DNA of 64,000 bases from Cellulomonas flavigena DSM 20109 (GCF_000092865.1 NC_014151.1:3286001-3350000); one strand, 5' to 3'; shown: positions 54,274 to 62,990, counted from the stretch's first letter. Notes: generated from the sequence alone by a model not told the origin. Program-made: numbers and translations.

Positions 54274-55721
54274 GGCAGGACCTCGGCCCGCCGCGCGTAG
54301 GCGTCGCGCGGGATCCGGTACGCGAGGTCGACCGCGGTCTCGAGCGCCTCGTCGAGGTCGAGCCGGTGCTCGACGACGAGCCGCGCGAGGAACCCCGCGT
54401 CGACGCGGCGCGCGAGGTCGTGGCGCGCGGGGATCGACAGGAAAGCCCGCGTGTCGTCGACGAAGCCCGTGGTGTTGGCGAACCCGGCGGTGTCGGTGAC
54501 GGCCTCCCGGAAGCGGCGCATGCCGTCCGGGGTGTCGAGGAACCACCAGGGGGCGCCCAGGCGCACGGCCGGGTACACGCCGGCCAGCGGCGCGAGCTCG
54601 CGCGTGAACGTGTCCTCGTCGAGCGTGAAGAGCACCAGCCGCATGCCCGGGTGGTGCCCGAACGCGGTGAGCAGCGGGCGCAGCGCGTGGACGTACTCGG
54701 TGACGACCGGCACGTCGTAGCCCACGTCGTGCCCGTACCGTGCCGCGATCCCGGGGTCGTGGTCCCGCAGCGCCCCGGGGTGGAGCTGCATGACGAGGCC
54801 GTCCTGCGTGGACATGCGGGCCATCTCGAACAGCATGTGCGCCGAGAACGCGCGCGCGGCGGCCGCGTCGACGTCGCCGCGCAGGGCTGCGTCGAAGACG
54901 GCGGACGCCTCGTGCAACGTCATCGGCGTGGTGTCGGCCCGCACGTGGCCGTGGTCGGTGGCCCGCGCGCCGGCCGCGACGAACGCCTGCCGCCGCAGCT
55001 CCAGCGCCCGCACGAAGCCCTGGTACGAGCCGATGTCGACGCCGGCGAGCTCGCCGAGGCGGGCGACGTCGGCCGCCCAGCCCGGGCGGTCGACGTGCAG
55101 CACCGCGTCCGGGCGGAAGGTCGGCACGACCCGCTCCCCCCAGCCACGGTCCGCGAGGGCCGCGTGGTCCGCGAGGTCGGCCGTGGCGGGGTCCGTCGTG
55201 GCGAGGACCTCGATGCCGAAGCGGTCCAGCAGCGAGAGCGGCCGGAACCCGGGCTCGACGAGGCGCGCCGCGATGGTGTCGTACGCCGCGTCCGCCGTCT
55301 CGGCGGACAGCCGCTGGGTCACGCCGAGCACCTCGACGAGCACGTGATCCAGCCAGAACCGGGTCGGTGTGCCGCGGAACAGGTGCCAGTGGGCCGCGAA
55401 CGTCCGCCAGATCGCGCGCGGGTCCTGCTCGACGGGCCCGCCGTCGCGGCGCGCCAGCCCGAGGGCCTCGTGCGGGACGCCCTGGGAGACGAGCATCCGC
55501 ACCAGGTAGTGGTCCGGCACGACCAGCAGCGAGGCGGGGTCCCCGAACGGCTCGTCGCGCGCGAGCACGCCCGCGTCGACGTGGCCGTGCATCGAGACGA
55601 TCGGCAGGTCGCGCGTCGCCTCGAGGATCCGGCGCGCGACGGGCCGCGTCACGGGGTCGGCCGGCAGCGCACGGTCGGGGTGCAGCGCGCCGGGGCGGGC
55701 GGCGCGTGCGGTGTCGGGCAT
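54270..55721 (-). CDS. uxaC: Glucuronate isomerase
   Basis: Isomerises D-glucuronate to D-fructuronate (and galacturonate to tagaturonate). A 483-residue amidohydrolase-superfamily enzyme with IVSMHGHVDAGVLARDEPF (metal His pair), PDHYLVRMLVSQGVP, FRGTPTRFWLDHVL and LGAPWWFLDTPDGMRRFRE near the end. The ATG at 55721 follows GGAGGA five bases upstream. It is the first gene of the leftward operon and divergent from lacI-uxuB with 233 bases between; two LacI-type dyads lie there. It takes the glucuronate released by the GH67 enzyme. Confidence 0.96.
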   Translation of the reverse strand: MPDTARAARPGALHPDRALPADPVTRPVARRILEATRDLPIVSMHGHVDAGVLARDEPFGDPASLLVVPDHYLVRMLVSQGVPHEALGLARRDGGPVEQDPRAIWRTFAAHWHLFRGTPTRFWLDHVLVEVLGVTQRLSAETADAAYDTIAARLVEPGFRPLSLLDRFGIEVLATTDPATADLADHAALADRGWGERVVPTFRPDAVLHVDRPGWAADVARLGELAGVDIGSYQGFVRALELRRQAFVAAGARATDHGHVRADTTPMTLHEASAVFDAALRGDVDAAAARAFSAHMLFEMARMSTQDGLVMQLHPGALRDHDPGIAARYGHDVGYDVPVVTEYVHALRPLLTAFGHHPGMRLVLFTLDEDTFTRELAPLAGVYPAVRLGAPWWFLDTPDGMRRFREAVTDTAGFANTTGFVDDTRAFLSIPARHDLARRVDAGFLARLVVEHRLDLDEALETAVDLAYRIPRDAYARRAEVLP

Positions 55722-55786
55722 GGGGTCCTCCGTCGCCGGGCCGCGGGCGCGTGGCGCGCCGCGTGCGGACGACGGGTGGTCGCCCG

Positions 55787-55889
55787 GTGAATACGTTTGC
55801 ACGGTGACCATGCCATCCGAATGCGGCAGGATCAAGACCCGTGCCGCCTGTTGCCGCCGCTGATGCGGATGTGGTGCAATCGGTTTCAT
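55787..55889. promoter_or_regulatory. Two LacI-type operators between uxaC and lacI-uxuB
   Basis: Site 1, GTGAATACGTTTGCAC (55787-55802), and site 2, GTGCAATCGGTTTCAT (55874-55889), share the symmetrical pattern TG-N-A-N-N-CG-N-N-T-N-CA. They are centred 87 bases apart, about eight helical turns, which would allow looping by a tetramer. They flank the divergent promoters. Confidence 0.75.
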
Positions 55890-55954
55890 CCCGTCCGCCG
55901 GCCACCCGCCCAGCGCGTCGCGTCGCCGCGCGGACCCGGTCGACAGGAGCACCG

Positions 55955-56935
55955 ATGGCCGTGACGCTGCGCGACGTCGCTCGAGCGGCGGGCGTCTCCG
56001 CCGCCACCGCGTCGCGCGCACTGTCGACCCCCGACCTGGTCTCGCCCGAGCGTCGCGAGCTCGTCCGGCGTGTCGCGCGCGAGCTCGGCTACCGGCCCAA
56101 CCGCGCCGCCCGCGAGCTGATCACCGGTCGCAGCGGTTACCTGTGCCTCGTCGTGCCGGATCTCGGCAACCCGTACTTCGCGGCGGTCGCCAAGGCGGTG
56201 CAGGCCCGCGCGCGATCGGCGGGCCACGCGGTCGTCGTCGCCGACTCCGAGGAGGACTCGCTGCTCGAGGCCGAGCTGGTCGCGCAGCTCGGCGCGCAGG
56301 CGGACGGGGTCCTGCTGTGCTCGCCGCGCATGTCCGCCGCCGACCTCGCCGTGGTCGCGGACGACGAGCGGCCGGTCCTGCTGGTCAACCGCGAGGGTGC
56401 CGGGCTGCCGTCGGTCGTCGTCGACAACCGTGACGGCGTGCGGCAGGCCGTGCGGCACCTGCACGCACTGGGCCACCGGCGCGTCGCCTACGCGGGCGGC
56501 CCGGCCGACTCGTGGTCCGACGCACGGCGGCGCGACGGGCTGGCGGACCTCGACGTCGAGGTCGAGGTCGTGGACCTCGGAGCGCACGCGCCCGTGTTCG
56601 CCGGGGGCGTCGGCGCCGCCGACCTCGCGGTCGCGAGCGGCGCCACCGCAGTGCTGACGTACAACGACGTCATGGCGCTGGGCGTGCTGGACCGCGCACG
56701 GTCCCGGGGGACGCGCGTCCCCGAGGACCTCTCCGTCGTCGGGTTCGACGACGTACCCGTCGCGACGCTCGTCACGCCCGGGCTCACCACGGTGGCCATG
56801 CCGCTGGCCCGGCTCGGCCGCACTGCCGTCGACCTGCTGCTCGGCGCGCGCGACGCGACACCGGCGCACACCGTGCTGCCCGTCGAGCTCGTGGTGCGCG
56901 GCAGCACCGCACCCCCGCCCCCGGAGAGCCGATGA
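55955..56935 (+). CDS. LacI-family regulator of hexuronate genes
   Basis: A 326-residue LacI-type repressor: helix-turn-helix VTLRDVARAAGVSAATASRA (3-22), hinge with AARELITG, and an effector domain with LTYNDVMALGVLDRA and GFDDVPVATL. The ATG at 55955 has AGGAG upstream; a reading from 55826 would cross operator site 2. It overlaps uxuB by ATGA (56932-56935) and is divergent from uxaC, so it is the best candidate controller of all five hexuronate genes here. It shares several stretches with the regulator at 18809 (TASRALTRP/TASRALSTP, YAAGPTTSWSD/YAGGPADSWSD), consistent with a common inducer. Confidence 0.93.
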   Translation: MAVTLRDVARAAGVSAATASRALSTPDLVSPERRELVRRVARELGYRPNRAARELITGRSGYLCLVVPDLGNPYFAAVAKAVQARARSAGHAVVVADSEEDSLLEAELVAQLGAQADGVLLCSPRMSAADLAVVADDERPVLLVNREGAGLPSVVVDNRDGVRQAVRHLHALGHRRVAYAGGPADSWSDARRRDGLADLDVEVEVVDLGAHAPVFAGGVGAADLAVASGATAVLTYNDVMALGVLDRARSRGTRVPEDLSVVGFDDVPVATLVTPGLTTVAMPLARLGRTAVDLLLGARDATPAHTVLPVELVVRGSTAPPPPESR

Positions 56936-58437
56936 CCCTGCCCCGACTGTCCGCCGCCACGTGGGAGGCACGCGTCGCGCGCGGGCTGCCCGAGCACGTC
57001 CGCGGGCCCGCCGTCGACCCGGCCGCGCTGACGGTCGGGCAGGTGCACCTGGGCGTCGGCGCGTTCCACCGCGCCCACCAGGCCGTGTGCACCGAGGACG
57101 CCGCGGCGGCCACCGGCGAGACCCGCTGGGGCGTGCTGGGCGTCACGCAGCGCAGCCCGCGCGTCGTCGAGCAGCTCGCACCCCAGGACGGGCTGTACGG
57201 CGTGCTCACCACCGGCCCGGACCCGTCGCTGCGCGTCGTCGGGTCGCTGCGCGACGTCGCCTTCCCAGGACGGGACACCCCTCGCGTCCTGGACGCGTTG
57301 GCGGCACCGACCACCCACGTCGTGACCCTCACGGTCACCGAGAAGGGCTACCACCGCGGCGCCGACGGCGGGCTGCGCACGACCGCACCCGACGTGGTCG
57401 CGGACCTCGCCGGCGCCGCCGTCGAGCTGCAGCACGACGACGGGACGGCGAGCCGCACAGCCGTCGGCCTGCTCGTGCGCGGGCTCGTCCGGCGGCACCG
57501 CACGTCGGGGGCCCCGCTCACCGTGGTGCCGTGCGACAACCTCGCCGGCAACGGCGCCGTGCTGCGCCGGCTCGTCGAGCAGGCCCTCGCGGCCGTCCCC
57601 CGCACGGACGAGGTCGCGGCCTGGGTCGCGTCCTCGGTGCGCTTCCCGTCGACGACGGTCGACCGCATCGTGCCCGCCACCGCGCCCGAGCACCGCGCGG
57701 CGGCGGCCGCGCTGCTCGGGCTGGAGGACGAGGGCCTCGTGGTCGGTGAGCCGTTCTTCCAGTGGGTCGTCGAGGACGACTTCGCCGGGCCGCGGCCTGC
57801 ATGGGAGCTCGCGGGTGCGACCTTCACGCACGACGCCGCGCCGTTCGAGCGCGCGAAGCTGCGGGTGCTCAACGCGACGCACTCCGCGCTCGCGTACCAC
57901 GGCGCGCTGCGCGGCTACGCGACGATCGCCCAGGCCGTGGCCGATCCGGACCTCGAGGCCATGGCCCGCGCACTCGTCGACGAGGACGTGCTGCCGACCC
58001 TGACGGCACCCGACGGCCTCTCGCTCGACGCGTACCGCGACGACGTGCTGCAGCGGTTCGCCGACCCCGGGACCGGGCACACCACGGTGCAGGTCGCCAC
58101 GGACGGTTCGCAGAAGCTGCCGCAGCGGCTGCTGGGCACCGCGGCCGACCGGCTCGCGGCGGGCGCGGTGCCCCACGCGGTGGCCCGGGCGGTCGCGGGG
58201 TGGGTTGCCTACGTGCGCGCGACGGCCGCCGGCGACCTCGTCGTCGACGGGCGGCGCGTGCCCCTCGACGACCCCCTGGCCCGTCGCCTCGCGGAGGCCG
58301 CGGCCGGGCCTGACCCCGTGGACCGGCTCCTCGCGCTGCGCGAGGTGTTCCCCGAGCCCGTCGCGACGTCGACCGCGTTCCGTGACGCCGTCCGGGCCGC
58401 GCTGCGCGAGCTGACCCTCACCCCGGCCGCCCGCTGA
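56932..58437 (+). CDS. uxuB: Mannonate dehydrogenase/fructuronate reductase (UxuB-like)
   Basis: Reduces D-fructuronate to D-mannonate with NADH. A 501-residue long-chain polyol dehydrogenase: LGVGAFHRAHQAV at the nucleotide-binding start, VTLTVTEKGYH, PCDNLAGNG, SSVRFPSTTVDRIVPA, and the catalytic Lys/Asn/His motif in KLRVLNATHSALAY. The family also has mannitol and arabinitol dehydrogenases; position next to uxaC and a shared regulator favours fructuronate. The ATG overlaps the regulator's stop. Its product is the substrate of ManD at 20001. Confidence 0.9.
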   Translation: MTLPRLSAATWEARVARGLPEHVRGPAVDPAALTVGQVHLGVGAFHRAHQAVCTEDAAAATGETRWGVLGVTQRSPRVVEQLAPQDGLYGVLTTGPDPSLRVVGSLRDVAFPGRDTPRVLDALAAPTTHVVTLTVTEKGYHRGADGGLRTTAPDVVADLAGAAVELQHDDGTASRTAVGLLVRGLVRRHRTSGAPLTVVPCDNLAGNGAVLRRLVEQALAAVPRTDEVAAWVASSVRFPSTTVDRIVPATAPEHRAAAAALLGLEDEGLVVGEPFFQWVVEDDFAGPRPAWELAGATFTHDAAPFERAKLRVLNATHSALAYHGALRGYATIAQAVADPDLEAMARALVDEDVLPTLTAPDGLSLDAYRDDVLQRFADPGTGHTTVQVATDGSQKLPQRLLGTAADRLAAGAVPHAVARAVAGWVAYVRATAAGDLVVDGRRVPLDDPLARRLAEAAAGPDPVDRLLALREVFPEPVATSTAFRDAVRAALRELTLTPAAR

Positions 58438-58558
58438 CGTCGGCCCCCACGGCGGTGGCGGCACGGAGTGACGCAGCGCACAGCCCACGTCCAGGAAGTT
58501 TCCGGAACGAGACACAAACACCTTCGCGGCGGGTGGACGCGCTGTTTCACTTGGCGCC

Positions 58559-59098
58559 GTGAACACGCGATCCCTCCGCATCCTGACCGCTCCCGTCCTG
58601 GCCGTCGCACTCGCGGCGTCCCTCTCCAGCTGCTCCGCTCTCGACTCGGTCCTCGGCAACGCGCCCGACGCGGTCCGTGACGAGGAGGGCCAGATCACCG
58701 AGGCCGCCGAGGCCGACGTCTTCTCGCTCAAGCTCGGCGACTGCTTCGACTACGCCGCCGTGGCCTCCGCCACCGAGATCTCGTCGGTGTCGACCATCCC
58801 CTGCGCCGAGGCGCACGACGCCGAGATCTTCGCCGAGACCACCCTCACCGAGGAGCAGTTCAAGGCCGACCTCGAGCTGACGAACGCCGGTGACACCGAG
58901 ACGCCGACGTTCGCGGACGAGTTCTGCTACCAGCAGTTCACGACGTTCGTCGGGAAGTCCTACGAGGAGTCCACGCTCGACTACACCCTGTTCTCCCCGT
59001 CCGAGGAGGGCTGGGCGCAGGGTGACGACGTCGTGCAGTGCATCGTCATCCACCCGGACGGCGGCTTCACCGGCTCCATGAAGGACTCGGCCCTCTGA
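58559..59098 (+). CDS. Septum-formation-family lipoprotein
   Basis: A 179-residue lipoprotein: signal peptide with lipobox SLSSC near residue 25, then a domain with paired Cys motifs, LGDCFDYAAV and STIPCAEAHDAEIFAETTL, later CYQQF and VQCIVIHPDGG, as in the actinobacterial Septum_form family. The family name comes from work on a septum-associated protein; the molecular role is not known. It is on the outer face of the membrane, with likely disulfides. The GTG at 58559 lacks a strong ribosome site. It ends toward the convergent thiamin-transport genes. Confidence 0.85.
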   Translation: MNTRSLRILTAPVLAVALAASLSSCSALDSVLGNAPDAVRDEEGQITEAAEADVFSLKLGDCFDYAAVASATEISSVSTIPCAEAHDAEIFAETTLTEEQFKADLELTNAGDTETPTFADEFCYQQFTTFVGKSYEESTLDYTLFSPSEEGWAQGDDVVQCIVIHPDGGFTGSMKDSAL

Positions 59099-59210
59099 TC
59101 CTGGCCGACCGGCCCGCCCGACCCCGACGGCCCCGTCCGTCACCCGTGCCCGACGGCAGCCGCACCCCGGCTGCCGTCGGGCACGTCCGTCTCTCCCGCA
59201 CCCCACCACC

Positions 59211-59272
59211 CGCCGACCGGAACCTGACTCACCGTCCCGGCCCCCGAACGAGGAGTCACGTACCGGTCGGCG
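59211..59272. repeat. Palindromic repeat copy R11, overlapping the end of the ATPase gene
   Basis: CGCCGACCGGAACCTGACTC at 59211 and GAGTCACGTACCGGTCGGCGG at the right end are near-perfect inverse complements. The right arm encodes the last residues (APPTGT) and stop of the ABC ATPase gene on the minus strand. Confidence 0.85.
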
Positions 59273-60035
59273 GGGCGGTGAGGACGCCGAGACCACCCAG
59301 GACGTCGTGCTCGACGGTCCGTGCTGCGGGCCCGGGCTCGGCCGGACGACGCGGGTGCGGGTCGTCGACCCGGTGCCGCGCGACGACGTGCGCGGGCTGC
59401 CCCGACAGGCGCACCACCTCGTCCGCGAGGGTCACGGCCTCCCGCACGTCGTGCGTCACCATGACGACGGTCCAGCGGTGCTCGGCCCAGGTGGAGGCCA
59501 GCCAGCGCTGCAGGTGCAGGCGCGTGAGCGCGTCGAGCGCCCCGAACGGCTCGTCGAGCAGCAGCAGCTCCCGCCCCTGGGCGACCGTGCGCGCCAGCGC
59601 CGCCCGCTGCCGCAGGCCGCCGGACAGCTCGGACGGGCGGGCGTCGGCGTGACCGGTGAGCCCGAACTCCGTGAGCAGGTCCCGGACCCGCGCGCGCGCC
59701 TCGCGGCGCCGCACCCCCTGCACCTGGAGCCCGAGCGCCACGTTGTCGAGCACGGTCCGCCACTCGAGCAGCAGGTCGTCCTGCGCCATCCACGCGGCGT
59801 GGCCGGTCGTGCCTGTGACGTCTCGGCCCGCGAGCAGCACCGTGCCGCGGTCCGGGCGACGCAGCCCCGCGACCACACCGAGCAGCGTGCTCTTGCCGCA
59901 CCCCGACGGCCCGACGACGCACGTGAACGACCCGCGCGCCACCTCGAGGTCGACGCCCGCGAGCACGGGCCGCGCACCGGCGGCGGATGGCAGCTCGAGG
60001 TGCACATCCTGCACCTGCAGCAGCGCCTCAGCCAC
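59256..60035 (-). CDS. thiZ: ABC transporter ATPase, thiamin-precursor type
   Basis: A 259-residue ABC ATPase of the NrtD/SsuB/ThiZ group: Walker A GPSGCGKST, Q-loop AQDDLLLEW, signature LSGGLRQRAALAR, Walker B LLLLDEPFGALD and switch His in VTHDV. It powers the permease encoded upstream, which its start overlaps by 8 bases (60028-60035). The operon is led by a TPP riboswitch, so the substrate is a thiamin precursor such as hydroxymethyl- or formylamino-pyrimidine. Its final residues are encoded by an intergenic palindromic repeat (59211-59272). Confidence 0.92.
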   Translation of the reverse strand: MAEALLQVQDVHLELPSAAGARPVLAGVDLEVARGSFTCVVGPSGCGKSTLLGVVAGLRRPDRGTVLLAGRDVTGTTGHAAWMAQDDLLLEWRTVLDNVALGLQVQGVRRREARARVRDLLTEFGLTGHADARPSELSGGLRQRAALARTVAQGRELLLLDEPFGALDALTRLHLQRWLASTWAEHRWTVVMVTHDVREAVTLADEVVRLSGQPAHVVARHRVDDPHPRRPAEPGPAARTVEHDVLGGLGVLTAPPTGT

Positions 60036-60789
60036 GACGCACCCGCCGCGGCCGGGTCCACGGGACGACGACGCGCTCGACCGCGCTCGTCCCTGCGTAC
60101 AGGGCGAGCGTCAGCGCGGCGCACACACCCACCCCGGCGAGCACGAGGTCCGTGCGGAACGCCGCGCGCTGCATCGTCATGTACGTCCCGAGGCCCTGCA
60201 CGGCGCCCGCGTACTCGGCGACGACGGCGCCGACCACCGCGTACGTGACGCCGATGCGCAGCGCCGTGAAGAACCGCGGCAGCGCCGCCGGCAGCCGCAC
60301 GTAGGCGAACTCCTGCCACCGGCTCGCCCCCATGGTCGCCAGCAGCGCGGACGCGCCGGGACCGGCCGCGGCGAACCCCTCGACGAGCCCGAGCGCGACC
60401 GGGAAGAACGTCACGAGCGTCACGACGAGCACCTTCGGCGTCAGCCCGAACCCGAACCACAGCACCAGCAGCGGCGCGACCACCAGCACGGGCACGGTCT
60501 GCGACGCGACGAGCAGCGGCACGACGGCGGCACGCAGCCGCGGCAGCCGGTCGAGGGTGACGGCGAGCACCCACGCCACGACGACCGACGCGGTGAACCC
60601 CACGACGGTGACGCCCAGGGTCGCGCCCGCGTGCGTGGCGAGCGCCTCGCGCTGCGCCCATGCCTGCTGCGCGACGCGCGCGGGCGACGGCAGCAGGCGC
60701 GGCGCGACGTCGCCGACCGCGACCACGGCCTGCCAGACGACCAGCAGGACCGCGGCACCCCCGACGACAGGCAGCGCCCGTCCGTTCAC
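60028..60789 (-). CDS. thiX: ABC permease, thiamin-precursor type
   Basis: A 253-residue permease with about six hydrophobic segments and a BPD/EAA-type loop (ALLATMGASRWQEFAYVRLP), as in TauC/SsuC/ThiX permeases. The GTG overlaps the binding-protein stop by GTGA (60786-60789). It is the middle gene of a coupled leftward operon under the TPP riboswitch. Length and layout are standard. Confidence 0.92.
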   Translation of the reverse strand: MNGRALPVVGGAAVLLVVWQAVVAVGDVAPRLLPSPARVAQQAWAQREALATHAGATLGVTVVGFTASVVVAWVLAVTLDRLPRLRAAVVPLLVASQTVPVLVVAPLLVLWFGFGLTPKVLVVTLVTFFPVALGLVEGFAAAGPGASALLATMGASRWQEFAYVRLPAALPRFFTALRIGVTYAVVGAVVAEYAGAVQGLGTYMTMQRAAFRTDLVLAGVGVCAALTLALYAGTSAVERVVVPWTRPRRVRRG

Positions 60790-61814
60790 GACGTCGCCCC
60801 GGTGACGTCCACGTGGAAGGTCGACCAGTCGGGCCGCTCGGTCACCGGGTCACCGTCCGGGCCGCTGAGCAGACCGTGCTCGAGGAGGAAGTCGGCGAAG
60901 GCGGCGAAGCGCTCGGGGTCGATCGTGCCGACCGTGCCGTCGTCGGCGCGCAGGTACTCGGCCGCGAGCAGCCGCTGGCTCTCGACGACCATCTCGGGGT
61001 CGGCGAACGCGTCCGGGTGCGCGTCGACGAGGATCTGCGCGGCCTCGTCGGGGTGGTCGGCGGCGTACTCGTAGCCGCGGCGCAGCGCGTCGACGAACGC
61101 GGCCGCGACATCCGGCTCCGCCTCCACCCAGGACCGCCGCGCGTCGACGAGCACGGAGTACGCGTCCGGCACGCCGTAGTCCTGGTAGCGGAAGTACCGC
61201 ATCGGCGTCCCGGCACGCTCGGCCTCGACGCCCTCCCACGCGACGAACGGGATCGTGAAGTCCGCCTCCCCCGCGTGCAGCGCCGCGTACGCGCTGGTCC
61301 CGAGGGTCACGGACGTGAAGTCGCCCGTGCCGCCGTCGGCGCGGATCACCTCGCGCAGCAGCGGCACCTCGACGGGCCCGCCGAATCCCGCGTAGACGCG
61401 GCCGTCGAGGTCGCGCGGCCGGGTGATCGCGGGGTCGTCGGCCCGCACGCCGACGGCCGTCGCCCAGTGCTGCAGGGGCGCGAGCACCGCGACGAGGTCG
61501 GCGCCGGCGGACTGCGCGACGACCGAGGCGGCGTGGAAGCTGAACCCCGCCTCGGCCGCACCGGCGTCGACGAGCGCGTCCGGCTGCGCATCGGTGTACG
61601 GCAGCACCTGCACGTCGAGACCGGCGTCCGCGAACCAGCCCTTCGCGAGCGCGACCTCCAGGCCGGTGTGGTTGGTGTTGGGCGTCCAGTCGAGCGCGAC
61701 ACGGACGACCGGCAGGTCGCCGGCCGCGGCGGTACCGGTGCCGCCGGTGCAGGCCGTGGCGGCGAGCGCGGCCGCGAGCAGCGCCACGGCGAGGGTGGGA
61801 CGGGTGCGGGGCAT
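60786..61814 (-). CDS. thiY: Thiamin-precursor binding lipoprotein (NMT1/THI5-like)
   Basis: A 342-residue lipoprotein: signal peptide and lipobox ALAATAC (Cys about 22), then an NMT1/THI5-like domain with VRVALDWTPNTNHTGLEVAL, KGWFADAGLDVQVLPYTD, VTLGTSAYAAL and FRYQDYGVPDAYSVLV. The DWTPNTNH start is characteristic of pyrimidine-binding ThiY proteins. The ATG at 61814 follows CGGAGA. It is the first full gene behind the TPP riboswitch. Confidence 0.94.
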   Translation of the reverse strand: MPRTRPTLAVALLAAALAATACTGGTGTAAAGDLPVVRVALDWTPNTNHTGLEVALAKGWFADAGLDVQVLPYTDAQPDALVDAGAAEAGFSFHAASVVAQSAGADLVAVLAPLQHWATAVGVRADDPAITRPRDLDGRVYAGFGGPVEVPLLREVIRADGGTGDFTSVTLGTSAYAALHAGEADFTIPFVAWEGVEAERAGTPMRYFRYQDYGVPDAYSVLVDARRSWVEAEPDVAAAFVDALRRGYEYAADHPDEAAQILVDAHPDAFADPEMVVESQRLLAAEYLRADDGTVGTIDPERFAAFADFLLEHGLLSGPDGDPVTERPDWSTFHVDVTGATS

Positions 61815-61980
61815 GGGGTCTCCGGGGTTCGAGGAGGCGTCGGGTGAGGGCGCGCCGGGGCGTCGCCGGGCGCGGTGCGCGGGTCGCGCAGCGCGGCGGT
61901 GGCGCGCCGGGGCGCGGCGATGCGGGCGCGGGCGGGCCGCTCGGGTCGCACGGGCGCCTCGACGGTCGGACGACGTCGAC

Positions 61981-61999
61981 GGGGCCCGCGAGCGGCCCC
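61981..61999 (-). other. GC hairpin between leader ORF and thiY-like gene
   Basis: GGGGCC and GGCCCC flank CGCGAGC, forming a stable hairpin just after the leader ORF stop (62006). It has no T-tract. It could take part in attenuation linked to leader translation; this is inference. Confidence 0.5.
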
Positions 62000-62005
62000 A
62001 CGGCG

Positions 62006-62080
62006 TCAGGTGGTGAGCAGCCCTCGCCGTCCCAGGGGACGGAGCAGGTGGGCGTGCAGCGGCGGACGCATGGGAGACAT
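62006..62080 (-). CDS. Short leader ORF after the TPP riboswitch (24 residues)
   Basis: The peptide reads MSPMRPPLHAHLLRPLGRRG and four more residues (LLTT). GAAGGG at the 3' end of the riboswitch is nine bases before this ATG, so the same bases that close the aptamer could serve as its ribosome site; an in-frame ATG at 62089 would add MSR. It is basic with several Leu and Arg, like small leader peptides annotated before actinobacterial transport operons. Not confirmed as translated. Confidence 0.45.
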   Translation of the reverse strand: MSPMRPPLHAHLLRPLGRRGLLTT

Positions 62081-62087
62081 GCGCGAC

Positions 62088-62163
62088 ATCCCTTCGCTAG
62101 TGCGACCTAGATCAGGTTCGACGGGTGTGTTCTCAGCCGCTGGTTGCGGCACCCCGTGTCACG
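62088..62163 (-). ncRNA. TPP riboswitch (THI element)
   Basis: On the minus strand the conserved core appears in order: ACACGGGGTGCC (62151-62162), GGCTGAGA (62131-62138 region), ACCCGTCGAACCTGATC (62110-62126), GGTC, and CTAGCGAAGGGA (62090-62101). These are the P1/P2, J2/4, J3/2 and P4/P5 parts of the thiamin-pyrophosphate aptamer. It precedes the thiYXZ-like operon and is expected to turn it down when TPP is plentiful, probably at translation since no T-rich terminator is present. Confidence 0.93.
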
Positions 62164-62393
62164 ACGCCGCCGACGCTAGCGCCGGCCCGCGGCGGTCGAC
62201 CCGCCTGTCCGCACTCTGGACGCTCCCCTCCCGCGAGAGCTCCGCTCCACCCGCGAGACGTCGATCCAGCCCCACGTGTCCCAGCGGCCGGGACACCTCT
62301 CCCGCGACACCGGGCTGCGGTGGCCCATCGAGTTCCGTGAGCGACGTGAGCCCGGTCTCGGGTGCACGTCGTCTTGCGATGCGGGCGGACGCG

Positions 62394-62981
62394 TCAGGCG
62401 TCGCGGCGGCGGGGGCGGGCGCGCACGTGCATGCGCTCGCCCTGGGGCCCGTAGAGGGCGAGGACCTCGGTGGGGGTGCCGGACAGGTTGCCGAGCCAGT
62501 GCGGCACGCGGGTGTCGAACTCGGCCGCCTCGCCCGCGACGAGGTCGAGCTCCCTGCCGCCCAGCACGAGCCGCAACGTGCCGTGCAGCACGTAGAGCCA
62601 CTCGTACCCGTCGTGCACGCGCGGCTCCCCGACCTCGGGGGGCGTCCGCGGCGGGTAGACGAGCCGGTAGGCGCGCGGCCCCTCCGTGCGGCGGCTGAGC
62701 GGCACCCAGGTGACGCCGTGCCGGACCGTGGGGTGCAGCGGCACGCGCGGGTCGTCGCCCGCGGGGACGTCGACGAGCTCGTCGATGGTCACCTCGTGGA
62801 AGCGCGCGAGCGGCAGCAGGAGCTCGAGCGTCGGACGGCGCAGCCCGGACTCGAGGCGCGACAGCGTGCTGACGGAGATCCCGGTGACGACCGCGACGTC
62901 CGCGAGCGTGGCCTCCCGCTGCTCGCGCAGGGCGCGCAACCGCGGACCGACGGTGTCGAGGACGGCAGCGAGGTCACCCAT
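62394..62981 (-). CDS. XRE-family regulator with cupin domain
   Basis: A 195-residue regulator: N-terminal helix-turn-helix (ATLADVAVVTGISVSTLSRL, ESGLRRPTLELLLPLA) and C-terminal cupin that binds a small ligand (VHDGYEWLYVLHGTLRLVLGG, GEAAEFDTRVPHWLGNL). The ATG at 62981 is preferred because starts at 62990 or 63005 run into the inverted repeat at 62991-63005. It is divergent from the flavoprotein gene at 63048 and likely controls it. The 230 bases between its stop and the TPP riboswitch show nothing recognisable. Confidence 0.9.
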   Translation of the reverse strand: MGDLAAVLDTVGPRLRALREQREATLADVAVVTGISVSTLSRLESGLRRPTLELLLPLARFHEVTIDELVDVPAGDDPRVPLHPTVRHGVTWVPLSRRTEGPRAYRLVYPPRTPPEVGEPRVHDGYEWLYVLHGTLRLVLGGRELDLVAGEAAEFDTRVPHWLGNLSGTPTEVLALYGPQGERMHVRARPRRRDA

Positions 62982-62990
62982 GCCCGCCAT

